Shown in pieces: positions 7,775-15,430 of a stretch of 39,140 bases of DNA. Both the position numbers and the translations under genes were made by a program. The stretch lies in NCBI GenBank assembly GCA_021802115.1, contig JAKABA010000023.1:1-39140 (forward strand), in the 5' to 3' direction. The notes below the pieces were generated by a model. The model was not told the DNA's origin and did not search any database. It saw only the letters and a program-made list of their open reading frames with translations. Origin of the DNA: a bacterium (GTDB lineage: Bacteria > Chloroflexota > Dormibacteria > UBA8260 > Bog-877). How positions within the stretch are numbered: position 1 is the stretch's first letter; the number at the start of each line of letters is the position of its first letter.

Positions 7775-7980
7775 TGCGGAGTCAACCAGGCGGGATGGGA
7801 GGCGGTCCGGGTTGCGGGTGCCATTGCGACTGCGGCGGCGGCCCCCGCGGCGAGGGCCGCGGCCACCGGCACATGGGGGCGTCGGAGACGGTATCGCTGG
7901 AGGAGCGCCAGCGAGACCTTGAGCAGGAGCTGGCGGATGTGCTGGACCGGCTGCACCAGGTCCGGAGCAGCGCAGTCTAA
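7774..7980 (+). CDS. small Cys-cluster protein with C-terminal coiled coil, coupled to PadR
   Basis: A 68-residue protein starting at ATG 7774 (GTG 7771 is also possible), overlapping the padR stop codon as TGATG. The N-terminal third is Gly-rich with four alternating cysteines, PGCGCHCDCGG (Cys14, 16, 18, 20, with His17 between), then a His-containing stretch, and the C-terminal half is a charged helix (LEERQRDLEQELADVLDRLHQV) expected to form a coiled coil. The layout resembles small DUF5320-like proteins found beside PadR-type regulators, but I cannot confirm membership. CxCxCxC suggests soft-metal or Fe-S cluster binding. It could be a ligand carrier or modulator for the PadR protein; no function is established by sequence. 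Confidence 0.65.
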   Translation: MRSQPGGMGGGPGCGCHCDCGGGPRGEGRGHRHMGASETVSLEERQRDLEQELADVLDRLHQVRSSAV

Positions 7981-8079
7981 AGGCCAGGCCGATTCGCCCA
8001 GGGCCGTCCTCGAGGCTCTGGGCGGTCGGGCTGTTGTTGGGTACGACCTACCCAAGGGCTGGGGTCATGCACGCCCATG

Positions 8080-8112
8080 CCCCAGCACCCCGCGCCCGTC
8101 GCGGGCTTGGGG
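8080..8112. terminator. strong hairpin between convergent padR operon and SQR-like gene
   Basis: CCCGCG (8089-8094) pairs with CGCGGG (8100-8105) around a CCCGT loop, with CCCC (8080-8083) and GGGG (8109-8112) able to extend the stem. It lies between the small Cys protein stop (7980) and the SQR-like stop (8160). No T-run follows on either strand, so a bidirectional terminator is possible but unproven. Confidence 0.35.
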
Positions 8113-8159
8113 GTAGCGCCCCCCGGGTCAGGCAGGCTTACCAATCTGGCGTCGCTGGA

Positions 8160-9374
8160 TCACCAACCGACTGAGGTGGGCAGACTCCGGCCGCGCCTGG
8201 CCTGCCAAAGGTAGCCGCGCTCGAAGGCGCGCTTGACCAGCAGCCAGCGGCGCCCCTCGGACACGGTCGGAATCCGGTCGCGCGGCGGGCGAACCGGGTC
8301 GACCGCGAGATAGATGCCGCGATCGCCCATGTCGAGCACGCAGCGGGCCGAGAGCTCCGCGGTCTTGCCCTCATGCCCGTCCAGCCGAGCGACGATATCG
8401 CGGGCCGCAATCAGGGCCATCTGCTCGGTCATGTGGCCCGTCTTGGGAAAGTTGACCGGCACCGTCGTCTCCTCCACCGGAGCCAAGGCGACCGCCACCC
8501 CCACCGCGTAGACGCCGTCCAGGCTCGACTGGCGGTAATGCGAGTCCACCGGGATGAACCCCTTCAGGTTGGCGAGCCGAGGCGTGCCCGCCACCACCGG
8601 GACTCCCGCCAGCGGAGGAACGATGATGGAGAGGATCGAGGGCACGGGGCCAGATCCTCTCAACTCAACTGCGCTTTCGGTGATCTTGGTGACCGCCGCG
8701 GAGGTGTGGTAGCTGATGTCTCGCTCTTCGAAGGCGCCCTCGAGCAGTTGCCGGATCTTGCCGGCCCCACCCATGCCCATGTGACCCAGGAAGGGCTCTG
8801 GGGTGACGAAGCTGATCGGCACCCGGTGGCGCAGCTTCCTGCGTCGCAGCAGGTGGTCCAATTCGAAGGCGAGCTCATAGGATGGCCCGAGACAGCTCGC
8901 CCCAGGGGCCGCCCCGACGACGACCGGGCCAGGCTCCCTGATTAGGGCGCGCACCGCCGAGGCGAGCTCAACGGCCTCCGCCACCGACATCGGAGAATGG
9001 CCGGGTCCGTCGAACGGGCCGAGCCCGGCCACGGCCTCGTTGGCGCTGCGATGCCCAGTCGCGATGACCAGGAAGTCATAGGGATACTCGCCTTGACCGG
9101 TGACGACCAGCTTGCGATCCGGGTCGATGGCGACGACCTGCTGCTGCACGAAGCCCACCTGCTGAGCCGCCAGCGCCGGGGCGAGGTCAAATGAGATCTG
9201 GTCCACGCCCCGGGTGCCGGTGGCGACCCAGGTGAGCGAGGGAATGAATGTGAAGCGTGGCTCCGTGGCGATGACCGTGATGAGCGCTCGGTCCGCCCCC
9301 AGGTGGTGTCTCAGCTCACGGGCGACGGCCAGGCCCCCGAATGAACCACCGGCGATCACGACCCTCACCGCCAT
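8160..9374 (-). CDS. FAD-dependent oxidoreductase related to sulfide:quinone oxidoreductase
   Basis: A 404-residue flavoprotein of the SQR/NDH-2 superfamily. The start ATG 9374 follows GGAGG and places the FAD-binding GGSFGG motif at residues 9-14. Conserved features: IPSLTWVATG, the DFLVIATGH segment at about 100-108, Cys161 in GASCLGPSYE (equivalent of a redox Cys in SQR), and a second Cys at 345 in ARCVLDMGD. A PVNFPKTGHMTEQMA segment near 307-320 matches the SQR C-terminal FAD region. The aspartate of the usual GD motif binding the FAD ribityl chain is replaced (YAVGVAVALAP), seen in some actinobacterial-type relatives. Probable role is oxidation of sulfide or persulfide with transfer of electrons to quinone or another acceptor at the membrane. 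It follows the DsrE gene by 82 bases on the same strand, and an ArsR-rhodanese regulator is divergent, supporting a sulfur role. Confidence 0.8.
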   Translation of the reverse strand: MAVRVVIAGGSFGGLAVARELRHHLGADRALITVIATEPRFTFIPSLTWVATGTRGVDQISFDLAPALAAQQVGFVQQQVVAIDPDRKLVVTGQGEYPYDFLVIATGHRSANEAVAGLGPFDGPGHSPMSVAEAVELASAVRALIREPGPVVVGAAPGASCLGPSYELAFELDHLLRRRKLRHRVPISFVTPEPFLGHMGMGGAGKIRQLLEGAFEERDISYHTSAAVTKITESAVELRGSGPVPSILSIIVPPLAGVPVVAGTPRLANLKGFIPVDSHYRQSSLDGVYAVGVAVALAPVEETTVPVNFPKTGHMTEQMALIAARDIVARLDGHEGKTAELSARCVLDMGDRGIYLAVDPVRPPRDRIPTVSEGRRWLLVKRAFERGYLWQARRGRSLPTSVGW

Positions 9375-9456
9375 GGCACGGGCCCTCCAGTCGCCGGCGT
9401 CCCTCGGTCCCAAGTCGGAATGCCCGTGGTGGAACCGCAAGGGACGGATCGGCCCC

Positions 9457-9807
9457 TCAAAAGCTCACCACCTTGTCGGCCCAGAGCGTCCACTCGGCGA
9501 GCTCGGCCATGGAGGAGCGGCGCGTCCCCGCCGCCAGCTCGGTGTCGACCAGGGCGCGGGCGTCCATGCAAGTCCCACAGGCCGCGATGGACACCCCCTT
9601 GGCCGCCAGCCCTCGCAGCATGCGCTCCAGGTTGTAGTAACCGTCAGGCGTCTGCTGACCGATCTTCGCGCAGGCAACCGCGTCGGCCATAAGGAACAGG
9701 CGCAACTCGCTGACCTTGGTCTTGGCCAGAGCATAAGCGAGCCGCAATCCGTTGTACGACCGTTCGCTGCCGTAGGGCGGATCGTTGAGAATGATGAGAG
9801 CCTTCAT
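9457..9807 (-). CDS. DsrE-family protein
   Basis: A 116-residue DsrE/YchN-fold protein. The N-terminus KALIILNDPPYGSERSYNGL and the DGYYNLERML segment are characteristic of the stand-alone DsrE-like group. Three cysteines occur at conserved places: Cys46 (ADAVACAK), Cys77 and Cys80 (ACGTCMDAR); DsrE-type Cys residues carry persulfide sulfur in characterised sulfur-relay proteins. Start ATG 9807 has GGAGG upstream, somewhat far away. It is the first gene of a two-gene unit with the SQR-like flavoprotein and is divergent from the ArsR-rhodanese regulator, 105 bases away. A cytoplasmic sulfur carrier or persulfide-handling role is inferred from family and context. Confidence 0.85.
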   Translation of the reverse strand: MKALIILNDPPYGSERSYNGLRLAYALAKTKVSELRLFLMADAVACAKIGQQTPDGYYNLERMLRGLAAKGVSIAACGTCMDARALVDTELAAGTRRSSMAELAEWTLWADKVVSF

Positions 9808-9879
9808 GGTTTGCCTTGATCCCCTCCAGAGGCGGCCACGCCCCTTGCCGCAGCGGGCGCCGGGACGAACCCGAGCGCC

Positions 9880-9912
9880 TTGTCGTCAAACTATCTTTAG
9901 AATATCAGAGTA
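9880..9912. promoter_or_regulatory. AT-rich divergent control region between dsrE and arsR-rhodanese genes
   Basis: A short AT-rich island (about 9888-9912) stands out from its GC-rich surroundings. On the plus strand TAGAAT (9898-9903) or TATCAG (9903-9908, 17 bases after TTGTCG at 9880-9885) could be the -10 box, either one placing transcription start within a few bases of ATG 9913. ArsR-type repressors bind such AT-rich divergent sites, but no clean inverted repeat was found. Confidence 0.4.
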
Positions 9913-10668
9913 ATGTCAAGAGGGAGATACGTGGACGCTGCTGACGCCAGCGGGGACCCGAACCATCGGGTCTCTGGCAGCCGCGCAGAGGGGGCGCTCC
10001 AGGGCGGCGCCAAGGAGGCTCTGAACGAGCAGTTCGCCCGCATCGGCAAGGCGCTGGCCAGCCCCCACCGAGTGGAGATCGTCGAACTGCTCGCCCAGGG
10101 TGAGCGGAGCGTCGATCTCCTGGCGGAGCGAGCCGGGATCACAGTCGCGCTCGCGTCCTCCCACCTGCAGGTGCTGCGCAGAGCCGGGCTGGTCGCGGCC
10201 CGGCGGCAAGGCACGCGCGTGATCTACCGGCTGGCGGGCACGGACGCTTACCGTCTGCTGGCGGCCGTCCAGACGTTCGCCGCCGACCACATCGCCGAGG
10301 CCGGCCTAGCCGCCCGCGCCTACCTTGGGGACGCGGATGCACTGGAGCTCGTGAGTCGGGAGGAGCTCCTCCGGAGAGTCAAGTTGGGGGGCGCGATCGT
10401 GCTTGATCTGCGCCCCGCCGAGGAGTACCGCGCTGGCCACATCTCCGGCGCGCTCTCGCTCCCGCTGGAAGAGCTCGAGGCCCGCCTGGACGGTCTTCCA
10501 GCGGCAATCGAGATCGTGGCCTACTGCCGCGGACCGTTCTGCGCCCTGGCGCCCCAGGGCGTCGCTCTGCTGCGCCGAAGTGGCCGCCGCGCCCGCCAGC
10601 TCGACGGGGGCTTTCCCGAATGGCACCTTGCGGGCCTGCCTGTGGCGGTCGGGCAGACGCCGGGTTAG
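9913..10668 (+). CDS. ArsR-family regulator fused to a rhodanese domain
   Basis: A 251-residue two-domain protein. Residues about 36-115 form an ArsR winged helix (ARIGKALASPHRVEIVELLA, SHLQVLRRAGLVAARRQGTR, VIYRLAG). Residues about 145-245 form a rhodanese domain (VLDLRPAEEYRAGHISGALS) with the active-site loop YCRGPFC, catalytic Cys205 and a second Cys at 210, and a C-terminal DGGFPEWHLAGLPV. Such fusions are known in Actinobacteria and other phyla. The rhodanese Cys would form a persulfide, so the protein may sense reactive sulfur directly and release the divergent dsrE-SQR genes. The first 35 residues are poorly conserved, so a later start is possible; ATG 9913 fits the promoter-like AT-rich island just before it. 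Confidence 0.88.
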   Translation: MSRGRYVDAADASGDPNHRVSGSRAEGALQGGAKEALNEQFARIGKALASPHRVEIVELLAQGERSVDLLAERAGITVALASSHLQVLRRAGLVAARRQGTRVIYRLAGTDAYRLLAAVQTFAADHIAEAGLAARAYLGDADALELVSREELLRRVKLGGAIVLDLRPAEEYRAGHISGALSLPLEELEARLDGLPAAIEIVAYCRGPFCALAPQGVALLRRSGRRARQLDGGFPEWHLAGLPVAVGQTPG

Positions 10669-11359
10669 CGCTCGAGGCAGTCCGCTTCGGAAGCCTCGGT
10701 GCCTCAGGCTCTATGGCCCACTCCTCGGGCTAACTTCGGGGCGCGCTGAGACCAGAGTTGTCGGGACCAACTCCAAGCGGGAAGGAAGGTTTCGTTGGCG
10801 CTGGCAATCCGCCGCTCCCAAACCCAGCCCGGCGCCACAGGTCGCCAGCTGGTGTCATGCCTTCGGCCGGATTGAATTGTCGCCCATCGGTTCCGGAGTG
10901 CCCTGCCGGCGGCGGGGCTCCCGGCGCGCCGATGGGTGGAGTCCGCGAAGTGGCTGGCCGTACCGCAGCACTGACCTCGGTCCACGCACCGCTCATAGAC
11001 GAGAGGTTGCCTCCTATTGAGCGTGTCCAAGCCCCGCGTCGCGCCGGCCCTGTGGGCGAAGAAGGCCTCGAGTTCATTGCTGATAGTTCGAGTTGGGTGG
11101 GCCGTGTCGAAGCCCAGAGAGGGTCACTCACCCGGGGCCGGGCAGAGCGGGACCAAGGCCTTCGGCAACCGGTATGATCAACGACCAGCCCACCCCGAGC
11201 GCTTCGCTCGGCCGTGACTGAATCGCATTCGGCACTAGACCCCAGAGGCTCACATGCGATTGCGGGCAAGGCGGGCCGCCAGGGTACGGGTGCGGCCCCG
11301 CCGGCACCCGAGCGGAGCCCAACAAGTAGCCGTTCTGTAGTGGCAAGAGAGAAGCTGCA
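10669..11359. other. 691-bp region with no recognised gene
   Basis: Frames exist on both strands (for example 10758-11177 plus and 10730-11269 minus) but they have no recognisable family motif, no ribosome site and proline/arginine-rich composition. The only structure noted is a hairpin at 11195-11211 (CCGAGCG, loop CTT, CGCTCGG). It may hold decayed sequence. Confidence 0.4.
11195..11211. terminator. short perfect hairpin, possible terminator
   Basis: CCGAGCG and CGCTCGG form a perfect seven-base stem around CTT. It lies about 530 bases past the ArsR-rhodanese stop and 150 bases before the GNAT gene, and is not followed by a T-run. Confidence 0.2.
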
Positions 11360-12166
11360 GTGAGCAGATGGACCACCCCGGAGATTCTGACAGCCCTCAC
11401 CGCACTTGATGAAATCGCCCTGCCGGATGAGTTCATCGACATTCGGACAGGGGAATACAGGCTCGTCCGTTATCCAGCGCGGTTGCTTTCACCGACCCTG
11501 CCGGCAGCTCAGGTTGTGTGGTCCAACATGGTGAGATCGCTCGACACCGTGTTCGCCGAGGTTGCCGCCGAGATTGAGAGGTGGGGACTGGACGCCGTCC
11601 ATTGGTGGGTGTCGAGCGCCACGCGCCCACCCGACACCGAGGCGTATCTCCGAGCTCGCGGCGGAGTCCTGAGCGGCTCCTATCAAATCCTGGCGCGTGA
11701 ACTTGGCGAGGACTCCATGGAGAGTTCTCCGTCCGCTGCGATACGCGTCGAACTGGTCCGTGACGAGCGTTCCCTCCAAGATGCGATGGCCATCGAAACT
11801 CAGGGCTGGGGCAGATCGTTGCCAGCTGAAGATGCCATCAGACATCGGCTTGCTGAGACCAACAACGGTCTCGAAACAGCCACCGACTTTCAGTTTGTGG
11901 CCTATGTAGGCGACCTCCCGGCCTCGACTGGCCACTGCAAGATCCAGGGCGAGCTGGGACAGCTGTACGGGGCGGTCACTTTGCCAGAATTTCGATCACG
12001 GGGCTGCTATCAAGCCGTGCTCTCCTCCCGCTTGCGTCAGGCCCGCGCCCTTGGCGCGACCATCGCGGTGACTCGAGGGCGACCTCTTACGTCCGGTCGC
12101 ATCTTGGTGAAAGCTGGCTTCACCGTTCACGGCTTGGAAAGCTGTTACCGCCTGTCCATCGGTTGA
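11360..12166 (+). CDS. GNAT-fold N-acetyltransferase domain protein
   Basis: A 268-residue protein with an acetyltransferase (GNAT) fold in its C-terminal half. The acetyl-CoA-binding motif A region is visible at about residues 210-236 (VTLPEFRSRGCYQAVLSSRL, the R-x-R-G-C-Y-Q-A turn replacing the usual RGxGxG/A) and is followed by the typical end of the fold (RPLTSGRILVKAGF). The N-terminal 130 residues look like a second, degenerate GNAT-like half, ending in a YLRARGGVLSGSYQI strand, so a tandem-GNAT arrangement is possible. The start is GTG 11360 with only a weak purine-rich site upstream; no alternative is better. It stands alone, with unexplained DNA on both sides. The substrate is unknown. 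Confidence 0.75.
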   Translation: MSRWTTPEILTALTALDEIALPDEFIDIRTGEYRLVRYPARLLSPTLPAAQVVWSNMVRSLDTVFAEVAAEIERWGLDAVHWWVSSATRPPDTEAYLRARGGVLSGSYQILARELGEDSMESSPSAAIRVELVRDERSLQDAMAIETQGWGRSLPAEDAIRHRLAETNNGLETATDFQFVAYVGDLPASTGHCKIQGELGQLYGAVTLPEFRSRGCYQAVLSSRLRQARALGATIAVTRGRPLTSGRILVKAGFTVHGLESCYRLSIG

Positions 12167-12850
12167 GTGCGTGTCCGCCGACGCTGCCGTTTCTGAGCGT
12201 GGGAGGCTGGGCGGCACTGGTAGATTCCAACGGGCCTGGGCAAACAACAAGTGAGCCCTGCTGAAGCTTGCCTTTTGCCTCGACTGCGCCCCGTGACACC
12301 GTGGCCTTCACCAGCAGCACTTCAGCAACCCGGGCTGGGCCCAGGGGCATCGCAGGGCCACTCATCTCGCCACCAGGCACCGAGTTTGCCGAACGGGATG
12401 CGGCGTAACTCGACCAGCACGCCAGCACCCCGATCGCCCCCGAGGTGCGCGCAGCCGTGCGTACCCGGCTCGAAGGAGCCAGGGACCAGCGGCCTGGTGG
12501 AAACCCCTCGACCGTGCCCTGACGAGATCCCAGGTTCGCTCCAGGTGCGGCGCGGCTGTTGAATGGTGGGATCCGGAGGCGTGGCCGCGGACAGCACGCC
12601 CTGTGGGCAGGGGCGGGTGCCGGCCATGGCTTGGGCAGCGCCCGGCATGGGACGGGCCGTTGCTCCAGCCTGACACCGACGGCGATCGCGCCGATGACCC
12701 GCTCTCGGTTTAGGGCGCGAGCAGGGCCCGGGGAAGTCATGGTCTGCTTACCGCGCCGCCCTGGTCCGCGCGGGCAGGCGCCGCGGCGAAGCCGGCGCAG
12801 GGAGCGTGCCGGAGGGGACCGATCGCAGCGCGGCCCGGTTTGCGCCTTGG
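12167..12850. other. 684-bp region with no recognised gene
   Basis: Long open frames cross this stretch on both strands (for example on the minus strand 12120-13280), but their translation has no hydrophobic segments or known motifs, and they run on into the antisense of the methyltransferase gene. I see no repeat, hairpin cluster or RNA gene. It could be a decayed gene. Confidence 0.4.
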
Positions 12851-13522
12851 TCAGAAAAGACCAGGGATCAGGCGCTTGCGGGCGCCTGAGTACAGGTCGT
12901 AAGCGCTCCCGAAGTGACGCCGCAAGGCGGCCTCCTCCACCGCAATACGCCAAGCGGAGGCCGCTCCCGGAAGGGCCAGGAGCGCGAGACCGGGCCAGCT
13001 GTCGAAGGCCACCAGGGCGCCGAGGACCGTGATCAGGGACCCCAGGTAGCCGGGGTGACGCAGCCAACGGTAGGGCCCCTCGGTGACCAGCGAGTGGGCG
13101 GGCTCGGTGCTGATCCTGACGGTGAACTGGCGGCCCAGGGTGGCGATGGCCCAACCCCGCAAGGCGACCCCGGCCACCATGGCGGCCGCCCCCGCCAGCT
13201 CCGCCGGACCCGGTGCCAGAGGCAGCCGATAGCGGGTCGAGGCCAGGGACAGCCAGAGCCCAAGGGCCACCGCTGCCCAAACGCTCGCGATGAGGATGGG
13301 CATGGAGTGCCGGTCCCCAGATGAGGGGGCAGCCGCCCGCCGGGAGCGTACCTGCAGCGCCACCTCACCGCCGACCCAAATGACGAAGGCGGCGCCCAGC
13401 GCCAGTGCTGGCGGCGAAGTCGAGATCAGCGGCGAGGCGACGATATGACCTCCATTTGGTGAGGCGGACGATTCACGGCTGCGACGCCACCCGGTGGAAG
13501 GCCCCGAGGTAGCTGGGGTCAC
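12851..13522 (-). CDS. isoprenylcysteine carboxyl methyltransferase (ICMT)-like membrane protein
   Basis: Up to 223 residues with four hydrophobic segments and the ICMT/PEMT-type C-terminal signature: GPYRWLRHPGYLGSLI (residues about 150-165), then AVEEAALRRHFGSAYDLY and KRLIPGLF at the end. In this superfamily that region binds S-adenosylmethionine. Bacterial members have diverse or unknown methyl acceptors; prenylcysteine itself is not expected. The start is unsure: GTG 13522 overlaps the upstream glycosidase gene by 50 bases, and although a strong GGAGGT lies near 13454 no ATG, GTG or TTG in frame follows it closely; the conserved part begins around residue 35. It is the last gene of an overlapping four-gene operon (cupin, LmbE deacetylase, glycosidase, methyltransferase). 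Confidence 0.8.
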   Translation of the reverse strand: MTPATSGPSTGWRRSRESSASPNGGHIVASPLISTSPPALALGAAFVIWVGGEVALQVRSRRAAAPSSGDRHSMPILIASVWAAVALGLWLSLASTRYRLPLAPGPAELAGAAAMVAGVALRGWAIATLGRQFTVRISTEPAHSLVTEGPYRWLRHPGYLGSLITVLGALVAFDSWPGLALLALPGAASAWRIAVEEAALRRHFGSAYDLYSGARKRLIPGLF

Positions 13523-14615
13523 CGTCGGCCTCCCGGCGCAGCCAGTACTCGAAACCCCAGAAGAGATAAGCCGAAAGCGCCCGGGCCCCGCCCGCGGCCC
13601 TGAGCGCGAGGTTGTAGTTGAGAATGACCCGCTCCGGAGGGCAGCTGAAGGGAACCCGAGCCCCTGGGCTCGGTGGCACCGTGACCGCCTCCCACGGCTC
13701 GGCCTGGCCCTCGGTCACCAGCACCGGCCGCCCCCCCGCGGCTGCGTTGAGTCGGCGCCGACCCAGCCGGCTCCACGGCATCGATCCCCCGTCCAGGTAG
13801 ATGGTCCGGTCGCCGAGCGCAGCGACGGCATGGCGCGGATAGAGGTCCAGGCAAACCTGGTCGGCAAGGGCCCTCGCGCCCGCTAGGGAGTCCCCCTGCC
13901 CTCTGGTGCGCCACCATTGGGACAGTCGCACCGGAGCGGACAGGGGCACGAAGCCGCTCATGAGCACCGGCCGGCCGGGATCGACGCGGCGGACGGTCTC
14001 GGCCTCGGCGGCGACGAAGTCGAGGGAGAGGCGCCAGCTGTGCTCCACCCCCAGGGGGTCGAGCGCCTCGTTCTCCACCTGCCAGGCGATGACCGCGGGG
14101 TTGGAACGGTAGCGGTCGACCACCCAGGCGACGAAGTGCTGAGCCGCAGCGGCCAGCTCCTGGTGGCTGGTCGGTGAGATCAGGGTCCCCTCCGGGAGCC
14201 CACGGGGCGCGAGGTGGCTCGGGAGATGCAGCTCGGGGTAGCCGAAGGTCTTCACCGCGCCGACCGCCAGGATGACCCGCTTGCCGGCCGCCGCAGCCCG
14301 CTCCAAGCGGGCGTCCAGTTCCGCTGGCTCGATGGTGCCCGGCTTGGTCTCGATCCGGTTCCAGTAAGCCCCCAAGCGGATCAGGGGGGCTGGCTCTTGG
14401 AGCAGGCGGTCGAAGACGGCCTCCGGGCTCAGGCCGAGAGCCTCTGCCTGAAGTGGGCGGAAGGACAGCCCCAGCTCGCACCGGCCTCGGGCTCGAACCG
14501 GTACCCGCTGCCACCGGTCGCTCGACGGCTGCTGGGCTCGGCGCAGGCGCGCTTCGGAGAGGAACAAGAGCGCGCCCCCTCCGCCTGCCAGCGCGGCCGC
14601 GGACGCGAACTTCAC
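13473..14615 (-). CDS. clan GH-A glycoside hydrolase (GH5/GH42-like TIM barrel), membrane-anchored or secreted
   Basis: A 380-residue protein from GTG 14615, which overlaps the upstream deacetylase stop as GTGA; the frame is open further upstream but that part is antisense-like. Residues 3-20 are a hydrophobic signal or anchor. The TIM-barrel features of clan GH-A follow: IRLGAYWNRIETKPG (78-93), NPAVIAWQVENEALD with the acid/base Glu183 after Asn182, and VLVTEGQAEPW with the probable nucleophile Glu302. The combination resembles GH5 cellulases and GH42/GH2-type glycosidases but the exact family and sugar are not clear. It would act outside the membrane on a glycan. Its genetic coupling to an N-deacetylase and a methyltransferase suggests a shared extracytoplasmic sugar substrate. 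Confidence 0.75.
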   Translation of the reverse strand: MKFASAAALAGGGGALLFLSEARLRRAQQPSSDRWQRVPVRARGRCELGLSFRPLQAEALGLSPEAVFDRLLQEPAPLIRLGAYWNRIETKPGTIEPAELDARLERAAAAGKRVILAVGAVKTFGYPELHLPSHLAPRGLPEGTLISPTSHQELAAAAQHFVAWVVDRYRSNPAVIAWQVENEALDPLGVEHSWRLSLDFVAAEAETVRRVDPGRPVLMSGFVPLSAPVRLSQWWRTRGQGDSLAGARALADQVCLDLYPRHAVAALGDRTIYLDGGSMPWSRLGRRRLNAAAGGRPVLVTEGQAEPWEAVTVPPSPGARVPFSCPPERVILNYNLALRAAGGARALSAYLFWGFEYWLRREADGDPSYLGAFHRVASQP

Positions 14616-15430
14616 GGCTGGGCCGGGGCCAACGACCGTCGCTGGGCGCAGTGGAAGTACTCGTAGGGTGACAGCCACAGCAGCGCCCATCCGGGAACCA
14701 GGGCACCGAGGCCCCCTCCCATCGCCCCCCGCTGGCTCCGGTGCGCCCGCCAAGCCAGCGCCTTGGCGCCCAGACTCCCTCTGATTCCCACCCGAAGCTG
14801 CGCCGGCAGCGGGGGGCGCGGGAGGGACGACGGCGGCGGCAGCGCGCGGGCTCGAACCAAGAGCGCGCGGAGTCGGCCGGGCACGGCGACGTACCAGAGG
14901 TCGGCGGCGGGCACCACAAGGGGTGCGAGCGCAGCCACGGCCAGGGAGCAGGTGACGTGGTCGGGATGGCCGTAGAGCCCGGAGGCATCGTAGGTGATGA
15001 CCAGGTCTGGCGCCTCCCGGCGCAGGGCCTCTCCCAGCACCGACTTCAGCTCCGAGACCAGGTCCTGGAGGCCGCCGTCGGGCAGGTCCAGATGCAGGAG
15101 CCGCCCCGCCCCAAGGTGGCCAGCGGCACGGCGCATCTCCTGGCTTCTCCGCGCGGCCAAACCCGGTCCCCTAACACCTGAGCCGCCCCCGTTCTCGCCC
15201 CGGGTCAGCACCAGCAGCGTCACCCGGCCTCCGCTGCGCGCCACCCGGTGCAGGGTGCCGCCGCACGCCACCGTCTCGTCGTCGGGGTGGGGGAAGATCG
15301 CCATGACCCGCCGGTAGCGACAGGGGTCGACCGAGGGCAGGTTGAGCTCGTTGGCCCACCACCAGATCCCTGCCGTCCCCGCGATGGTGGCGGCGGCACC
15401 CATGAGACGCCTGGCGGTGCGAGGCCTCAT
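14612..15430 (-). CDS. PIG-L/LmbE-family N-deacetylase
   Basis: A 272-residue zinc-dependent deacetylase of the PIG-L (LmbE) family, which removes acetyl groups from GlcNAc-containing molecules such as mycothiol, bacillithiol or glycan precursors. The signature HPDDE is at residues 48-52 and the third metal ligand region HPDH at 155-158; TRGENGG follows the first strand as usual. An N-terminal hydrophobic helix (about residues 9-26) before the domain suggests a membrane anchor, unlike the soluble mycothiol enzyme MshB. The ATG at 15430 overlaps the cupin stop codon (ATGA), and its own stop overlaps the glycosidase start (GTGA), so this is a translationally coupled operon. The C-terminal 70 residues are Arg/Pro-rich and less conserved. 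Confidence 0.88.
   Translation of the reverse strand: MRPRTARRLMGAAATIAGTAGIWWWANELNLPSVDPCRYRRVMAIFPHPDDETVACGGTLHRVARSGGRVTLLVLTRGENGGGSGVRGPGLAARRSQEMRRAAGHLGAGRLLHLDLPDGGLQDLVSELKSVLGEALRREAPDLVITYDASGLYGHPDHVTCSLAVAALAPLVVPAADLWYVAVPGRLRALLVRARALPPPSSLPRPPLPAQLRVGIRGSLGAKALAWRAHRSQRGAMGGGLGALVPGWALLWLSPYEYFHCAQRRSLAPAQP

Noticed and set aside
12120..13280. 386-residue minus-strand frame
   Set aside because: Runs from the methyltransferase gene in a wrong frame into a gene-free region; no motif, no ribosome site.
13519..14988. 489-residue minus-strand frame overlapping glycosidase and deacetylase genes
   Set aside because: Arg/Pro/Gly-rich frame-shifted shadow; both overlapped genes have intact catalytic motifs.
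14612..15430. Mycothiol deacetylase MshB
   Set aside because: HPDDE and HPDH motifs fit the family, but the N-terminal membrane helix and operon with a glycosidase do not fit MshB.
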